Below are positions 45,386-54,559 of a DNA stretch of 64,000 nucleotides, piece after piece. The notes beneath the pieces were generated by a model. It searched no databases. It was not told the DNA's origin and worked only from the letters and a program-made list of their open reading frames with translations. This stretch comes from G965279335 sp965279285 (GTDB lineage Bacteria > Pseudomonadota > Gammaproteobacteria > DSM-16500). The stretch lies in NCBI GenBank assembly GCA_965279285.1, contig OZ257148.1:1364001-1428000 (forward strand), written 5' to 3'. The position numbers and the translations under genes are program-made. Each line of letters starts with the position of its first letter. The stretch's first letter is position 1.

Positions 45386-45774
45386 GGTGGCAAAGATAAA
45401 TTAACCTAAAAAGATGTTGTTGCGCAGGCGGTTACGTTACAGTAATAATAACGCGAGGAGCAAGATCATTGAATGTGCCTTAAGTTCTGTGTATTTTGAA
45501 GCGCAAATGGCCTCTTAGTTGAGCGTCCTTTTTTCGGGGCTAGATCAATTCGCGCAGTGCTTTTGCCAGAGCCATGTCAAAAAAAGAATATTGACTATTA
45601 CCGTTAATATGATCACACTGGCTAGGCAAATTGAAATCAACGGCATAGGAAAAACTAAGGAAACAATAGTTCTCGCAGGTTTAACGATGAAAATAGCCAT
45701 CCTTAATAGGAGCATCAAGGGCTATCCAAATCTTGTGAGCATCTTTGGACATACAGGATAAAAAAGGATTAACC
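45386..45774. other. Gene-free stretch beside the decayed IS66
   Basis: An open frame of 80 codons (from 45519) is present, but it has no recognisable motif, no ribosome binding site and unusual composition, so I do not call it a gene. No further repeats are seen. Confidence 0.4.
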
Positions 45775-46026
45775 ATGGATAGCATTACCATCAATCTGGA
45801 TAATGTCACGCATATTGACCTCTACATATTGACACTTACATCCTCTTTCTTTTCGAAACACTTTCAGTCCCAGTGGTTACGCAATCAGCAGTGCCTACGG
45901 GAAGCGTTGGATCAATTTTTAGATCCTGGGAATCCTTTTCCTCGAGAAACTGTCATTGATTATTTTGATCGAAGTTTATATGTCATTGGTAATGAGCACC
46001 CGACATATTACAGAGCAGTTGCATGA
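45775..46026 (+). CDS. Small conserved protein upstream of a giant effector-like gene
   Basis: 83 aa. AAAAAGG precedes the ATG at 45775, excluding an ATG ten codons upstream. The C-terminal VIDYFDRSLYVIGNEHPTYY recurs in degraded form at 61427, also just before a very large gene. Unrecognised; a chaperone or partner for the large downstream product is a guess. Confidence 0.55.
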   Translation: MDSITINLDNVTHIDLYILTLTSSFFSKHFQSQWLRNQQCLREALDQFLDPGNPFPRETVIDYFDRSLYVIGNEHPTYYRAVA

Positions 46027-46132
46027 AAAACCCCAGCGAAAAACAAAAATAATGACTAAAACTATAGCAGCGTAAAAAAGATTATAGTTTTCCACTAGAA
46101 GCAACAACAAATATTTCATCATAGGAGATAAC

Positions 46133-46405
46133 ATGCACAGTACATTTCAGAGCGATAATAAAAAAGGATCTCACACCACTGTAAATCCAAATACTAAAGG
46201 GACTGATACTAGTAATAAAGGAAAGGCGGCTGCAGCTGCTGCGGCTACTCTTGCTGCGACAGCAGCTCCTGCTACTGCGCCTATTAGTGATAGTAATAAA
46301 CGTGCAAAGTCAGAATCAGTATCCGCAGCTTCCTCCCAAGATGAAAAAAAATGTCTTCAACTTCTTCTTTCGGGAATCAGAAAAGACCCATTGAATACTA
46401 TTTAG
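46133..46405 (+). CDS. N-terminal leader frame of the Fic-Zeta-Sel1 gene
   Basis: 90 codons from an ATG with a strong AGGAG (TAGGAGATAACATG). It encodes a low-complexity Ala/Thr/Ser/Pro-rich segment similar in style to the C-terminal tail of the giant protein. It ends shortly after an A8 tract. Read through that tract with a -1 shift it would fuse in frame to the large frame starting at 46351. I therefore regard it as the true N-terminus or a coupled leader rather than a separate gene. Confidence 0.5.
   Translation: MHSTFQSDNKKGSHTTVNPNTKGTDTSNKGKAAAAAAATLAATAAPATAPISDSNKRAKSESVSAASSQDEKKCLQLLLSGIRKDPLNTI
46344..46351 (+). promoter_or_regulatory. A8 tract: possible -1 slippery site
   Basis: Eight A residues lie where the leader frame reads GAA AAA AAA TGT. 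The 0-frame A AAA AAA heptamer is the form of classical -1 slippery sequences, and the same tract favours RNA-polymerase slippage. A -1 shift, or one extra A, joins the leader to the ATG frame at 46351. No stimulating stem-loop was modelled. Confidence 0.5.
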
Positions 46406-49400
46406 AGGCAGCAACCCTTAATTTACGCAGCACAAGCAGAACAGCTAAAGAGGGCACTATTGATGTTTCTGCTGGCGGTAGCTCTGAGTTACTTTGTAAA
46501 GAGAATCTTGATTATTACTCTAAAGCTGAAATTGAGGAATTAAAAAAGAATAAGAAAATTGCATCTTTAGATATAGATGCAATAAAACTTTTGTCAAAAA
46601 GTTCTATGAAAGATTTAGTTATTAACAATTTCCAAAAGGCCATTGAATTTTGTTATAAAAAAACTAGTGATATTGAAAGTTGTACAGAAGCTAAAGGTAT
46701 AAATGATTTTATTACAACTATTGTTAAAATGGTAGGTCAAGGTTTAATTATTGAAAAAAATTGGATGCGACAACATGATAGCAGCAAATATCCTTACACT
46801 AATTTTGAATTGTTAGGGGAGGCGCTTAAGGACTTTAGTACTGCATTAGCAGGTAAAATTAAAGATATGCCTAGTGAACCGCTTCAAAAAATAGAGTGGG
46901 CAAAAAAAACAGCTGCATGGGTAGAGTATAGGTTTAATTTAACAGATCATTTTATTTCCGATGGTTGTGGTAAGACTTCTGCGGTTATAGCTACGTTTAT
47001 TATGATGCTAGCAAATTACGAATTACCTATCTTTTTAAATGAAAAAAGTTACTCTGGTGAAGACTCTGGTGAAGATGTTAGGCCACGACAAAAAAGAAAT
47101 AAAGATATTAAAGATGAAGATGATTTGCAGTTAAAAAAATGGACAAAACATTTCTGTCAAAAATTTGTTAATATTGCCTTGTTAGATCAAAAACAGTCTT
47201 TTGAACACAATGTAGATAATAGCTTAAACAAAGATAAATATGTGTTAAGTGCTTTAGATAATTTACATTGCTTATCTGACAGTTTAACAGGAAATATTGG
47301 AAACACCGCTTATGAAGGAAAAAAGGGGAAAATATCTACCCATTCTGTACAAACTATGCAGGCAGCTATTATTGCTACTTTCGCTAAAATTATAGGTGAT
47401 ATGTACGATGGTTTGAATGGCAGTGTTGTAAATGAATATAAAAAACCCTCTAGTATTTCTGAACTTAATATTTTAGTTAATAATGTGGCAACCCTATTAA
47501 ATACAGATATTATTGTTGATGTTAAAATAAAAAATGATGCACAATCAGCTTCCAATAACGCTTTATTTAGAACTGGCGACAGTGAGCGATATCCTTATAT
47601 CTCTTCAAAGGATTTAAATGAACATTACAGTAAATTTATAGAATCTCTATTTGAGCGTATTCAATCTCCTTATAAATATTCTAAATATGAAACAGCAGCA
47701 TGGATTGAGTATGAGGTTAATATACGCGGTTCTTATTTTGCAGATGGTAATAAAAGAATAGGTTTAGCATTAAGTAGTTATTTCTTGATGCTATCTAAGA
47801 CAGAGTTACCACAATTTAGAAGTTTTGCATCTTGGCAAAAAGCCAGGCCAGATAATGATTGTAAAGAAGGAGTAATTGCAAAAAGAGAGATTTCATTAGA
47901 TATCTATTTTCATAGATGGTATATGAATTATCGGAGCCATTTTAAAGCTGCAACTGGCGAGATAAAAGAAGAGAATCACACGCAGCAAAATGACCCTTGG
48001 AATGTTTATGCAGAGCAAGTTATATATTCGAATGGTACAATTTTTCAGCATAGTTATAGAGATACACTAAGCTTACAGATGCTTAAAAAGGCAACTGGTT
48101 TGTCAGTCAAAGAATTAGTAGTTTTTAAACCCGATCGTATGGTTATCCATGAGATGCTTATTCTTGCCTTAACAAGAATACAAGTAGATGACAATTTATT
48201 AAAACAAATTATATTAGATGAAAATAGCGCTCCTGCTTTTATAAAAAATATAAAAGATCAAATTAAAGGTCTTTCGGTTCAATTTGAAGAACAACGAAAA
48301 CAGTTTGAATTCTACGCAGAATTTTTGTTGGCTAATGCGCGTGCTATCACAAAGACTGATAGGCAGGATAAAGAAGTAGGTCAACTCATACAAAAATTTG
48401 AAGAAAAAATTAAACAACGTATGAACAGTGGGCTATATGATCCGCCTCTTTCTGAGTATAGAACTGTGCTAAAGTGGCTTGTAGCTGATGAACTGCTACG
48501 AAAACAAAACTTAAATGTTATTCTAAAGATAGTAAAAGAAGGGTTTGACAATGGATTAAAAGGAAATGAACTACGCAGGCTAACTTTAAAAGATAACAAT
48601 GCTCGCCGTGTATATTTTATTGTCGGAGGCCCAGCTTCAGGAAAAAGTTCTCTACTGCGAGATATGAAGCTAGATACCAAAGATTGGTGCGTAATAAATC
48701 CTGATAATTATAAGCGTTTTTTATTAACTGGTGATGAAAACCATCAACTCCGCGCTTCAATGACTCATGAAGAAAGTAGTTATATTGCAACGAAAACTGT
48801 TGACCGCTTATCCGAAATGATTGTAGATGAAAAGGGAGTTGCTAATGTACCTGACATTATATTGGATGTTGTGAAATCATCGGATGATTTGCTGAGAAAA
48901 ATGGCTACGCATGGTCCAATTGTAACTCTTTATGTGGCTTCTTGCCCAGTAGAAATGGCGGTACAAAGAGCATTTGAGAGAGCACGTGATGAAAAAAGTG
49001 TTGACTATGGGCGTTATGTTCCTACAGAGATTATTTTAGAAGGCCATAAAGAAGAAAGCGTTCTTCTGCCGCGAGTGCTTTTTCTTAACAATCAAAATAC
49101 TTATATTTGTGACACTAGTAAAGAGGGAGCGTTTGACTCAAAAATAGTGGCTTTTATGGATACTCATAGTCATAATCTCATTATCTATAATTGGCATTCA
49201 TTTTTGAGTTTTGCAAAAAAATCCCTTATCCATGGGAAAGCGAGATCAGTCGAAGATGTTTATACTAAAAACATTCAAGAATTTAATGGGGAAGATTACC
49301 TAAATTTAATATTAAAATATTTATCATATTCTGCTACGCATCTTGTTTTTGTAAAACCTAAAACTGCAGCATCTGTAGAATCAGAAAATTACGCCGAGTT

Positions 49401-51228
49401 TTCGGGATCTGAGTTTGTTATCCGTGATTTAAATTATTTCAGAACTTTATTTAACAATCAAAAAGTGTTTCTTGAATTTTTACAAGCGCTTCTGACTCAT
49501 CTCAATATTTCTAATACGGAAAACACTAAAAATAAATATATAGAAGGAGTAGGAATTTCTCTGTCTATATTTAGTGATACAAAGCGTATATTTACTTTTA
49601 TTTCACAGGATACTAAGTTTAGTGTTGATTGGGATGATGAACAATATAATGTTTTTCCAGAATTATTTGAATTAGCGCCAAGATTAAAATACATCATAGA
49701 GGAATTGTATTTTTTACAAAAGGAATATAATTTTTTAAATAACCCAGATAATAAGGATTCAGTCAGTTATCGAAGTGAATTACATGATATGCTTGAAAAC
49801 CAGCTTAGTCAGATTACAAGGTTACATTCTCGACTTAAACTTATGAAAAATGAAGCTGAATTAAGTCATGAAAATAATTTGTTATTGACTTATATACAAG
49901 CTCGTAGCTATCACATAAGACACATGTATAGACATGCCAAAGAAAAATATAGGCAATTATGTGATAGTAAAGATAATTACTTGTCAGCAAAAGCTTATTT
50001 TTTTCTAGGCAATATGGCTTACGAAAACGACGAGCATAAACTAGCAAAAGATTTTTATCTGCGAGCTTCGGAAAAAGGAGATGCGACTGCTTGTAGACAA
50101 ATTGCTACCATGTACGAGTACGGCAGCATCGGAATTGAGATTGATTTGCAAATGGCTAGAGAGTATTACCATTTAGCTACTAAATTCCGGCGTGATTCTT
50201 TTGGTTTAGCAAATATTGGGTACATGTATGCTAATGGTAAAGGTGGTTTATTAGCAAATACAGCAACCGCAACATTACATTACAATATGATTGATGATAC
50301 TAACAATCATTTGCTAGCTCTGGGCGTTTGCTATCAATACGGTTATTTTGATAATAAATGGAATTTCGCTCCTGACTATAATAAAGCGATGGCCTTTTTT
50401 AAATATCTTGTGGATAGTAAAAAGGTAGACGATGCTTCATATACTTTAAAAATATTCGCTTTTGCTAATCTTGGGTATTTATATGAAAAAGGTAAGATTC
50501 AGGTCCCGTCTCAAAATTCAAGCAAACCGACTAGTGGATATGCTATTGAAAATTACGAGAATTCTATTCGATATGCTGAAGATAAAAAGAAAGATTCCTC
50601 TCCTGTAGCCCACTATCGCTTAGGAAGAATGTACTATGAAGGTAAAGGAGTAAATCAAAATACTGTAAGGGCGCAAGAACATTTTAAAAAATGTTTTAGC
50701 CAAATAATAAAGATAGGCAAAGGAGCACGGCCATTTGGAGGTGAGTTAACAGAAGTACTTATAAGTTATTATCTTGGTCAAATGTATCATTATGGTTTAG
50801 GTACTGATACAAATGTTTCTAAAGCTAAATTTTATTATAATAAAGTTAACAATAGTGGAATTAAATCTTTAGCAGAAAGATCTGGGTGTCAGTTGAATCT
50901 GCTCAAACTCAGCGAAGAGAAAGAGCATATTGATTCTTCCCATAATGAAATACACTCTATATCTCCTGTCCCTTCACCAAGCATGCGCAGAGCTGGGAAT
51001 AATAGTGGAGCTGCATTACCGGTTAGTGCTACAGTTCTTACCACAACTGCAGCAAGAAGTGGCAGTCCCTTTTATGCAGCAAATGCTGGAACTGCTGCGA
51101 GTAGTAGTAGTGCTCTGGCTGCAAGCGCAGCAGCGGGAGGTGGTAATCATCCACATCGTGCAGCAGTTGCTTCTGCACGGCCGCTGCCAGCTAGTGCAGT
51201 TCCAATATTCTCACCTACAAAAAAATAA
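46351..51228 (+). CDS. Giant Fic-Fic-Zeta-toxin-Sel1 multidomain protein
   Basis: 1625 codons. Numbering is from the ATG at 46351, which lacks a ribosome binding site, so translation probably enters from 46133. Two homologous Fic folds are seen. The first (about 130-230) reads H200-FISDGCGK, keeping the His but losing the Asn and Arg of HxFx(D/E)GN(G/K)R. The second (about 385-490) has SYFADGNKRIG, with Ser461 in the catalytic His position. A Zeta-toxin-like kinase (about 745-900) has Walker A GGPASGKSS with Lys765, NPDNYK, and RAFERARDE. Sel1/TPR-like repeats fill about 1210-1510. The tail is Ala/Ser/Pro-rich. Such mosaics are typical of secreted effectors; a toxin role inside the bacterium is also possible. 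AT-rich throughout. Confidence 0.8.
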   Translation: MSSTSSFGNQKRPIEYYLEAATLNLRSTSRTAKEGTIDVSAGGSSELLCKENLDYYSKAEIEELKKNKKIASLDIDAIKLLSKSSMKDLVINNFQKAIEFCYKKTSDIESCTEAKGINDFITTIVKMVGQGLIIEKNWMRQHDSSKYPYTNFELLGEALKDFSTALAGKIKDMPSEPLQKIEWAKKTAAWVEYRFNLTDHFISDGCGKTSAVIATFIMMLANYELPIFLNEKSYSGEDSGEDVRPRQKRNKDIKDEDDLQLKKWTKHFCQKFVNIALLDQKQSFEHNVDNSLNKDKYVLSALDNLHCLSDSLTGNIGNTAYEGKKGKISTHSVQTMQAAIIATFAKIIGDMYDGLNGSVVNEYKKPSSISELNILVNNVATLLNTDIIVDVKIKNDAQSASNNALFRTGDSERYPYISSKDLNEHYSKFIESLFERIQSPYKYSKYETAAWIEYEVNIRGSYFADGNKRIGLALSSYFLMLSKTELPQFRSFASWQKARPDNDCKEGVIAKREISLDIYFHRWYMNYRSHFKAATGEIKEENHTQQNDPWNVYAEQVIYSNGTIFQHSYRDTLSLQMLKKATGLSVKELVVFKPDRMVIHEMLILALTRIQVDDNLLKQIILDENSAPAFIKNIKDQIKGLSVQFEEQRKQFEFYAEFLLANARAITKTDRQDKEVGQLIQKFEEKIKQRMNSGLYDPPLSEYRTVLKWLVADELLRKQNLNVILKIVKEGFDNGLKGNELRRLTLKDNNARRVYFIVGGPASGKSSLLRDMKLDTKDWCVINPDNYKRFLLTGDENHQLRASMTHEESSYIATKTVDRLSEMIVDEKGVANVPDIILDVVKSSDDLLRKMATHGPIVTLYVASCPVEMAVQRAFERARDEKSVDYGRYVPTEIILEGHKEESVLLPRVLFLNNQNTYICDTSKEGAFDSKIVAFMDTHSHNLIIYNWHSFLSFAKKSLIHGKARSVEDVYTKNIQEFNGEDYLNLILKYLSYSATHLVFVKPKTAASVESENYAEFSGSEFVIRDLNYFRTLFNNQKVFLEFLQALLTHLNISNTENTKNKYIEGVGISLSIFSDTKRIFTFISQDTKFSVDWDDEQYNVFPELFELAPRLKYIIEELYFLQKEYNFLNNPDNKDSVSYRSELHDMLENQLSQITRLHSRLKLMKNEAELSHENNLLLTYIQARSYHIRHMYRHAKEKYRQLCDSKDNYLSAKAYFFLGNMAYENDEHKLAKDFYLRASEKGDATACRQIATMYEYGSIGIEIDLQMAREYYHLATKFRRDSFGLANIGYMYANGKGGLLANTATATLHYNMIDDTNNHLLALGVCYQYGYFDNKWNFAPDYNKAMAFFKYLVDSKKVDDASYTLKIFAFANLGYLYEKGKIQVPSQNSSKPTSGYAIENYENSIRYAEDKKKDSSPVAHYRLGRMYYEGKGVNQNTVRAQEHFKKCFSQIIKIGKGARPFGGELTEVLISYYLGQMYHYGLGTDTNVSKAKFYYNKVNNSGIKSLAERSGCQLNLLKLSEEKEHIDSSHNEIHSISPVPSPSMRRAGNNSGAALPVSATVLTTTAARSGSPFYAANAGTAASSSSALAASAAAGGGNHPHRAAVASARPLPASAVPIFSPTKK

Positions 51229-51363
51229 TAACATCGACACAGTTATAAACAGCAACCCTAATGAAAAAAGCTTATCAAATAAGCTTGGGCAATAAAAGAT
51301 GGTGTCGCATGTGGAACTTAGATTGAGCGCTTTTGATGGTGTTAGAATTCTGATAGTTGAGAC

Positions 51364-51940
51364 GTAAGCGTTCGACCAGTTTTGCTATAGCTCAATAAAC
51401 TGAGGTAATATTTTTAAATAATCATCATTAGTAATACAGTTTCGTATTTGATGTAACATTTTGCAAAAATATTTATATGGTTCAACTTCTGGTATCGAAA
51501 TTTTAGTTACCGTTTATGGAGTACATTTCAATCAAGGCTCATCCAGTGGATGAAACAAAGTATCGTATTTCAACTAGAAAAGCTGAGTATAGATTGGGGT
51601 TGATAAATAAGGAAAAACCAAAACTCTTTACCATTGGTATTTACTACGCGCATCAAATACGTGATCAAGAGCCGTATGACAGGCGACTGTCAAGTACGGT
51701 TCTGTGAGCAACTGAGGGGTGAAATTCCCCCTGTTGACTCGACTTGGCGGAAATCCGAGCGGGGCTCGAGCAGGAGCTATGCTTTATTCGCTAATTAAGA
51801 CATGTAAGACTAATAACGTTGAACCATATAAATATTTTTGCAAAATGTTACATCAAATATGAAACTGTATTACTAATGATGATTATTTAAAAATATTGCC
51901 CCAGTTTATTGAGCTATAGCAAAGTTGGTCGAACGTTTAC
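51364..51940. mobile_element. 577-bp foldback element with 123-bp inverted repeats
   Basis: Left arm 51364-51486 and right arm 51818-51940 are reverse complements with only a few mismatches by eye (arms start GTAAGCGTTCGACC and end GGTTCAAC / GTTGAACC). The 331-bp interior carries a group II intron domain V. No transposase is inside. It separates the giant effector-like gene from a palindromic element and IS66. Confidence 0.75.
51669..51702 (+). ncRNA. Group II intron domain V (with likely domain VI)
   Basis: The 34-nt hairpin starts GAGCCGTATGACAG, has the tetraloop GCGA, and closes CTGTC...GTACGGTTC. This is the size and shape of bacterial domain V, including the catalytic AGC. A second stem follows at 51713-51740 (CAACTGAGGGG..CCCCCTGTTG), suited to domain VI, ending near ACTCGAC. 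No intron-encoded reverse transcriptase is present, so it is a remnant or a trans-acting fragment. It is not coding. Confidence 0.75.
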
Positions 51941-52010
51941 CTATTTTAATTTAAAAAATACCCTTTAAGGGTGATATTGGTTGTTTTCAATCAACTTTAG
52001 TTATAATTCC

Positions 52011-52114
52011 GTAACTATTCAGCGGCAGGGGCTTGGTGGGCCACTGTGCTTTGCCCACCCTGGATGCCAGCTAGAAGCGCGCTGGCATGACAAATGTAGC
52101 GCGGCGTGTCCACC
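52011..52114. repeat. Palindromic element copy 12, cut by IS66
   Basis: Left terminus GTAACTATTCAGCGGC, a GGTGGGCC arm, then a GATGCCAGCTAG..GCTGGCATGAC hairpin and part of the right arm ending GTGTCCACC. The expected right terminus is missing because the IS66 left end begins at 52115. Confidence 0.75.
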
Positions 52115-52200
52115 GTAAGCGCTCTATTCACCACTCTATTTTCTCGCTAAATTAATTCCGTCATAATGCATGCATCGTCGAAACATTAAGAGGTAATGCC

Positions 52201-52533
52201 ATGCAAACTGATTCTGTATTACAAAAAAAATTGAAAATTTTCAATAAAGAAGTCTGGTATCAACATTTTACAGCATATAAGAAGAGTCAATGCTCCAAAG
52301 TCGATTATAGTAATCAGAATGACTTGGTTTATCACCAATTTATCTATTGGTGCCGCAAGTTTGAAGAGGCCAGTGTATTGCCACCCTGTGATGACAATCT
52401 TCAGTTCGTACCCGTTAAAATAAAATCTGATACATCATCATCGAAAATACTGTGTACATTAGAATTCAATAGTGGCAAGCGTTTGCTAATTCATGACATT
52501 TCAGTCGTGGAAACGTTAATGAGCAGAGCATAA
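52201..52533 (+). CDS. tnpA: IS66 TnpA accessory protein
   Basis: 110 aa, with the short helical pattern of IS66 Orf1 (NKEVWYQHFTAYKKSQ). It ends three bases before tnpB, consistent with coupled translation in the IS66 operon. AAGAGGTAATGCC before the ATG is a good ribosome binding site. Required with TnpB for IS66 transposition, though its biochemical role is not established. A diverged homologue remains in the decayed IS66 at 45 kb. Confidence 0.85.
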   Translation: MQTDSVLQKKLKIFNKEVWYQHFTAYKKSQCSKVDYSNQNDLVYHQFIYWCRKFEEASVLPPCDDNLQFVPVKIKSDTSSSKILCTLEFNSGKRLLIHDISVVETLMSRA

Positions 52534-52536
52534 TAC

Positions 52537-52887
52537 ATGTTGTTTCTATTTCAACATAAAATCTGGTTTTATCGCACTCCAATTGATTTTAGAAAACAAA
52601 TCGATGGTCTTGTGATATTGATATCAGCAGAGCTCAAACTTGACCCGACATCAGGACAGCTTTTTATATTTCGCAACCGGACAGGAAATAAAATCAAGTT
52701 GCTCTGGTGGGATGAAACTGGATTTTGGTTGTTTTATAAAAGGCTTGAAAAAGATCGTTTTAAGTTTCCGCAGATCATGGCTGGATCCCTTGAGGTATCA
52801 AGAGATCAATTACAACTCCTATTATCTGGTATTGATTTTGAGGGACAAAAAAGCCTAAAAAAAGTAACTGCAAAACGGTTTTATTAG
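52537..52887 (+). CDS. tnpB: IS66 TnpB accessory protein
   Basis: 116 aa. The IS66 Orf2 motifs TPIDFRKQIDGL, LFIFRNRTGNKIKLLWWDE and YKRLEKDRFKFP are all present and intact. It has the usual size for the family. Its start lies directly after the tnpA stop, and tnpC follows after 63 bp. Its role in transposition is known only genetically. It shows no damage, unlike the tnpB at 44.7-45.0 kb. Confidence 0.9.
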   Translation: MLFLFQHKIWFYRTPIDFRKQIDGLVILISAELKLDPTSGQLFIFRNRTGNKIKLLWWDETGFWLFYKRLEKDRFKFPQIMAGSLEVSRDQLQLLLSGIDFEGQKSLKKVTAKRFY

Positions 52888-52950
52888 TTAATTTGTTTTA
52901 AAAAATATCGTATTTTTAAACATTTTTTGTTATGATTTCACTCAGGATAA

Positions 52951-54522
52951 ATGAGAGCAACAATGACAAATAAAGCATTAGAAATTGAAAATAATGAACT
53001 CAAAAAACAACTCGAGTTCCTGCAGAAAAAATGCTATCAGCAAGAGCAAGCTTACGCTCAATTATTACAAAGCTTTAAAGAGGCTCAGCGTCATCGCTTT
53101 GGCGCTCGTTCTGAGAAATTTATTGATCCGAACGTTCAGCAGCTCGATTTATTCGTAAAAAAAAAGTTACCATTGCCGTCGAACAATACTGCAGAGACCT
53201 CAAAAGCCAACATTGTCGACATCAAACCCTATCAGCGCAGGAAAAAAATCCATAAACAACTATCACAAGCACTACCTCATCGTGAAGTCATCATTCCTAT
53301 AGAAAATAAGTTTTGTGATTGCGGTACAGAAAAAACGGTTATTCGCCATGAAACAACAGAGTTACTTCATTATCAAGCACCTGTATATGAGGTCATTGTT
53401 CAGAAACGTGAAGTAGCTGTTTGTGCAAAAGCGTGCATTCAATCTATGGTAACAGCGCCAAACCCAAAGCGGATTTTACCGAAAACAAACGTGACCCCTC
53501 ATTTATTAGCGCATGTTGTCATCAGCAAATTACACGATCGCCAGCCTCATTATCACTTCGAAAAGAAATTGGTTGAAACAGTAGGATTTGAATGCCGCCG
53601 CAATAAATTATCACGCTGGTTTATCGAATCTGGATTTGCAGTGCAACCACTCATCAATTTATCAAAAGATATTATCCGATATCATGATGTTGCTTTTTGT
53701 GATCCCACTTCACTTCAAGTGTTGCGGGAACCCGGTAGAAATCCAACAACAAGCTCTTATGCTTTTTGTATCAAAGGCGGCCCTGCTGATCAAGGTGTCG
53801 TGATCTATGAATACAATGCTTCTGATCATAAGCTATTTCTAAATGACTGGTTTGCTGAATTTAGTGGCTATCTGCATGTTGACGCACAAAACATCTATGA
53901 TGAACTAGAATCAACTGGACGCATTAAGTTGGTTTATTGCAACACGCATCTGAGACGAAAATTTGAGGCCATTACAAAACAGATTAAAACGCGGGATGGG
54001 TTGTCCCATGATGCCATGCTTTTTTACCAAAAGATTTATCGCATTGAACGCGAAGCCAAACAACTTAATTTGACATCCGACGGTAAAAAAGAATTTCGTA
54101 TTGCACGCATGCAGCCATTGTTTAATGAGTTTTACGGGTGGCTTCAGACAGAAGCACCAACGACACTGCGACAATCCCCCCTTGGGGTTGCGTTTAATTA
54201 TGCATTGAAACACTGGGATGGACTTGTGCGCTTTTTTGAAGATGGTCGACTGGAGATTGATAACAACAGCACAGAACAACTGATTAAATATCTTGTTATG
54301 CCGAGAAAAGCATTTCTATTTTCAACATCTATCAATGGTGCAAAAGCGCTTTGCAATCATTTAAGTCTAATTCGCACCGCCGTTCTGCATCGCCTAGATC
54401 CTTACAGCTATTACGTAAAAATCTTTGAATCGATTCCTTATTGTAATTCAGTCGAAGATTACGAAGCTTTATTGCCTTGGAATATTAACCTACCAAAAGT
54501 AAAAATTTTAAAAGTTGCTTAG
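52951..54522 (+). CDS. tnpC: IS66 transposase TnpC
   Basis: 523 aa, full length. An N-terminal coiled coil (about 10-50, ELKKQLEFLQKKCYQQEQAY) is followed by the RHRFGARSEK block and a zinc-finger-like CDCG. The DDE catalytic core comes next, with aspartates in VAFCDPT and GYLHVDAQNIYD and the Glu in DNNSTEQ. The C-terminal IS66 domain ends with RLDPYSYYVKIFE. It appears active. Its short C-terminal neighbour is the IS66 right end. Confidence 0.92.
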   Translation: MRATMTNKALEIENNELKKQLEFLQKKCYQQEQAYAQLLQSFKEAQRHRFGARSEKFIDPNVQQLDLFVKKKLPLPSNNTAETSKANIVDIKPYQRRKKIHKQLSQALPHREVIIPIENKFCDCGTEKTVIRHETTELLHYQAPVYEVIVQKREVAVCAKACIQSMVTAPNPKRILPKTNVTPHLLAHVVISKLHDRQPHYHFEKKLVETVGFECRRNKLSRWFIESGFAVQPLINLSKDIIRYHDVAFCDPTSLQVLREPGRNPTTSSYAFCIKGGPADQGVVIYEYNASDHKLFLNDWFAEFSGYLHVDAQNIYDELESTGRIKLVYCNTHLRRKFEAITKQIKTRDGLSHDAMLFYQKIYRIEREAKQLNLTSDGKKEFRIARMQPLFNEFYGWLQTEAPTTLRQSPLGVAFNYALKHWDGLVRFFEDGRLEIDNNSTEQLIKYLVMPRKAFLFSTSINGAKALCNHLSLIRTAVLHRLDPYSYYVKIFESIPYCNSVEDYEALLPWNINLPKVKILKVA

Positions 54523-54559
54523 AATTATATAAGGGGAAATACTGTTCTAGGTAGAGCGC

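Noticed and set aside
45519..45761. 80-codon frame beside the decayed IS66
   Set aside because: Composition and start context are poor and no family is recognised.
50930..51295. Overlapping frame at the 3' end of the giant gene
   Set aside because: Leu/Val/Gln-rich shadow of the Ala/Ser-rich tail in another frame.
51516..51707. 63-codon frame through the intron remnant
   Set aside because: It reads straight through domain V; RNA structure explains the sequence better than coding.
1026..52114. Palindromic copies considered as CRISPR-like repeats
   Set aside because: They are dispersed singly, are inverted rather than regularly spaced direct repeats, and have target duplications.
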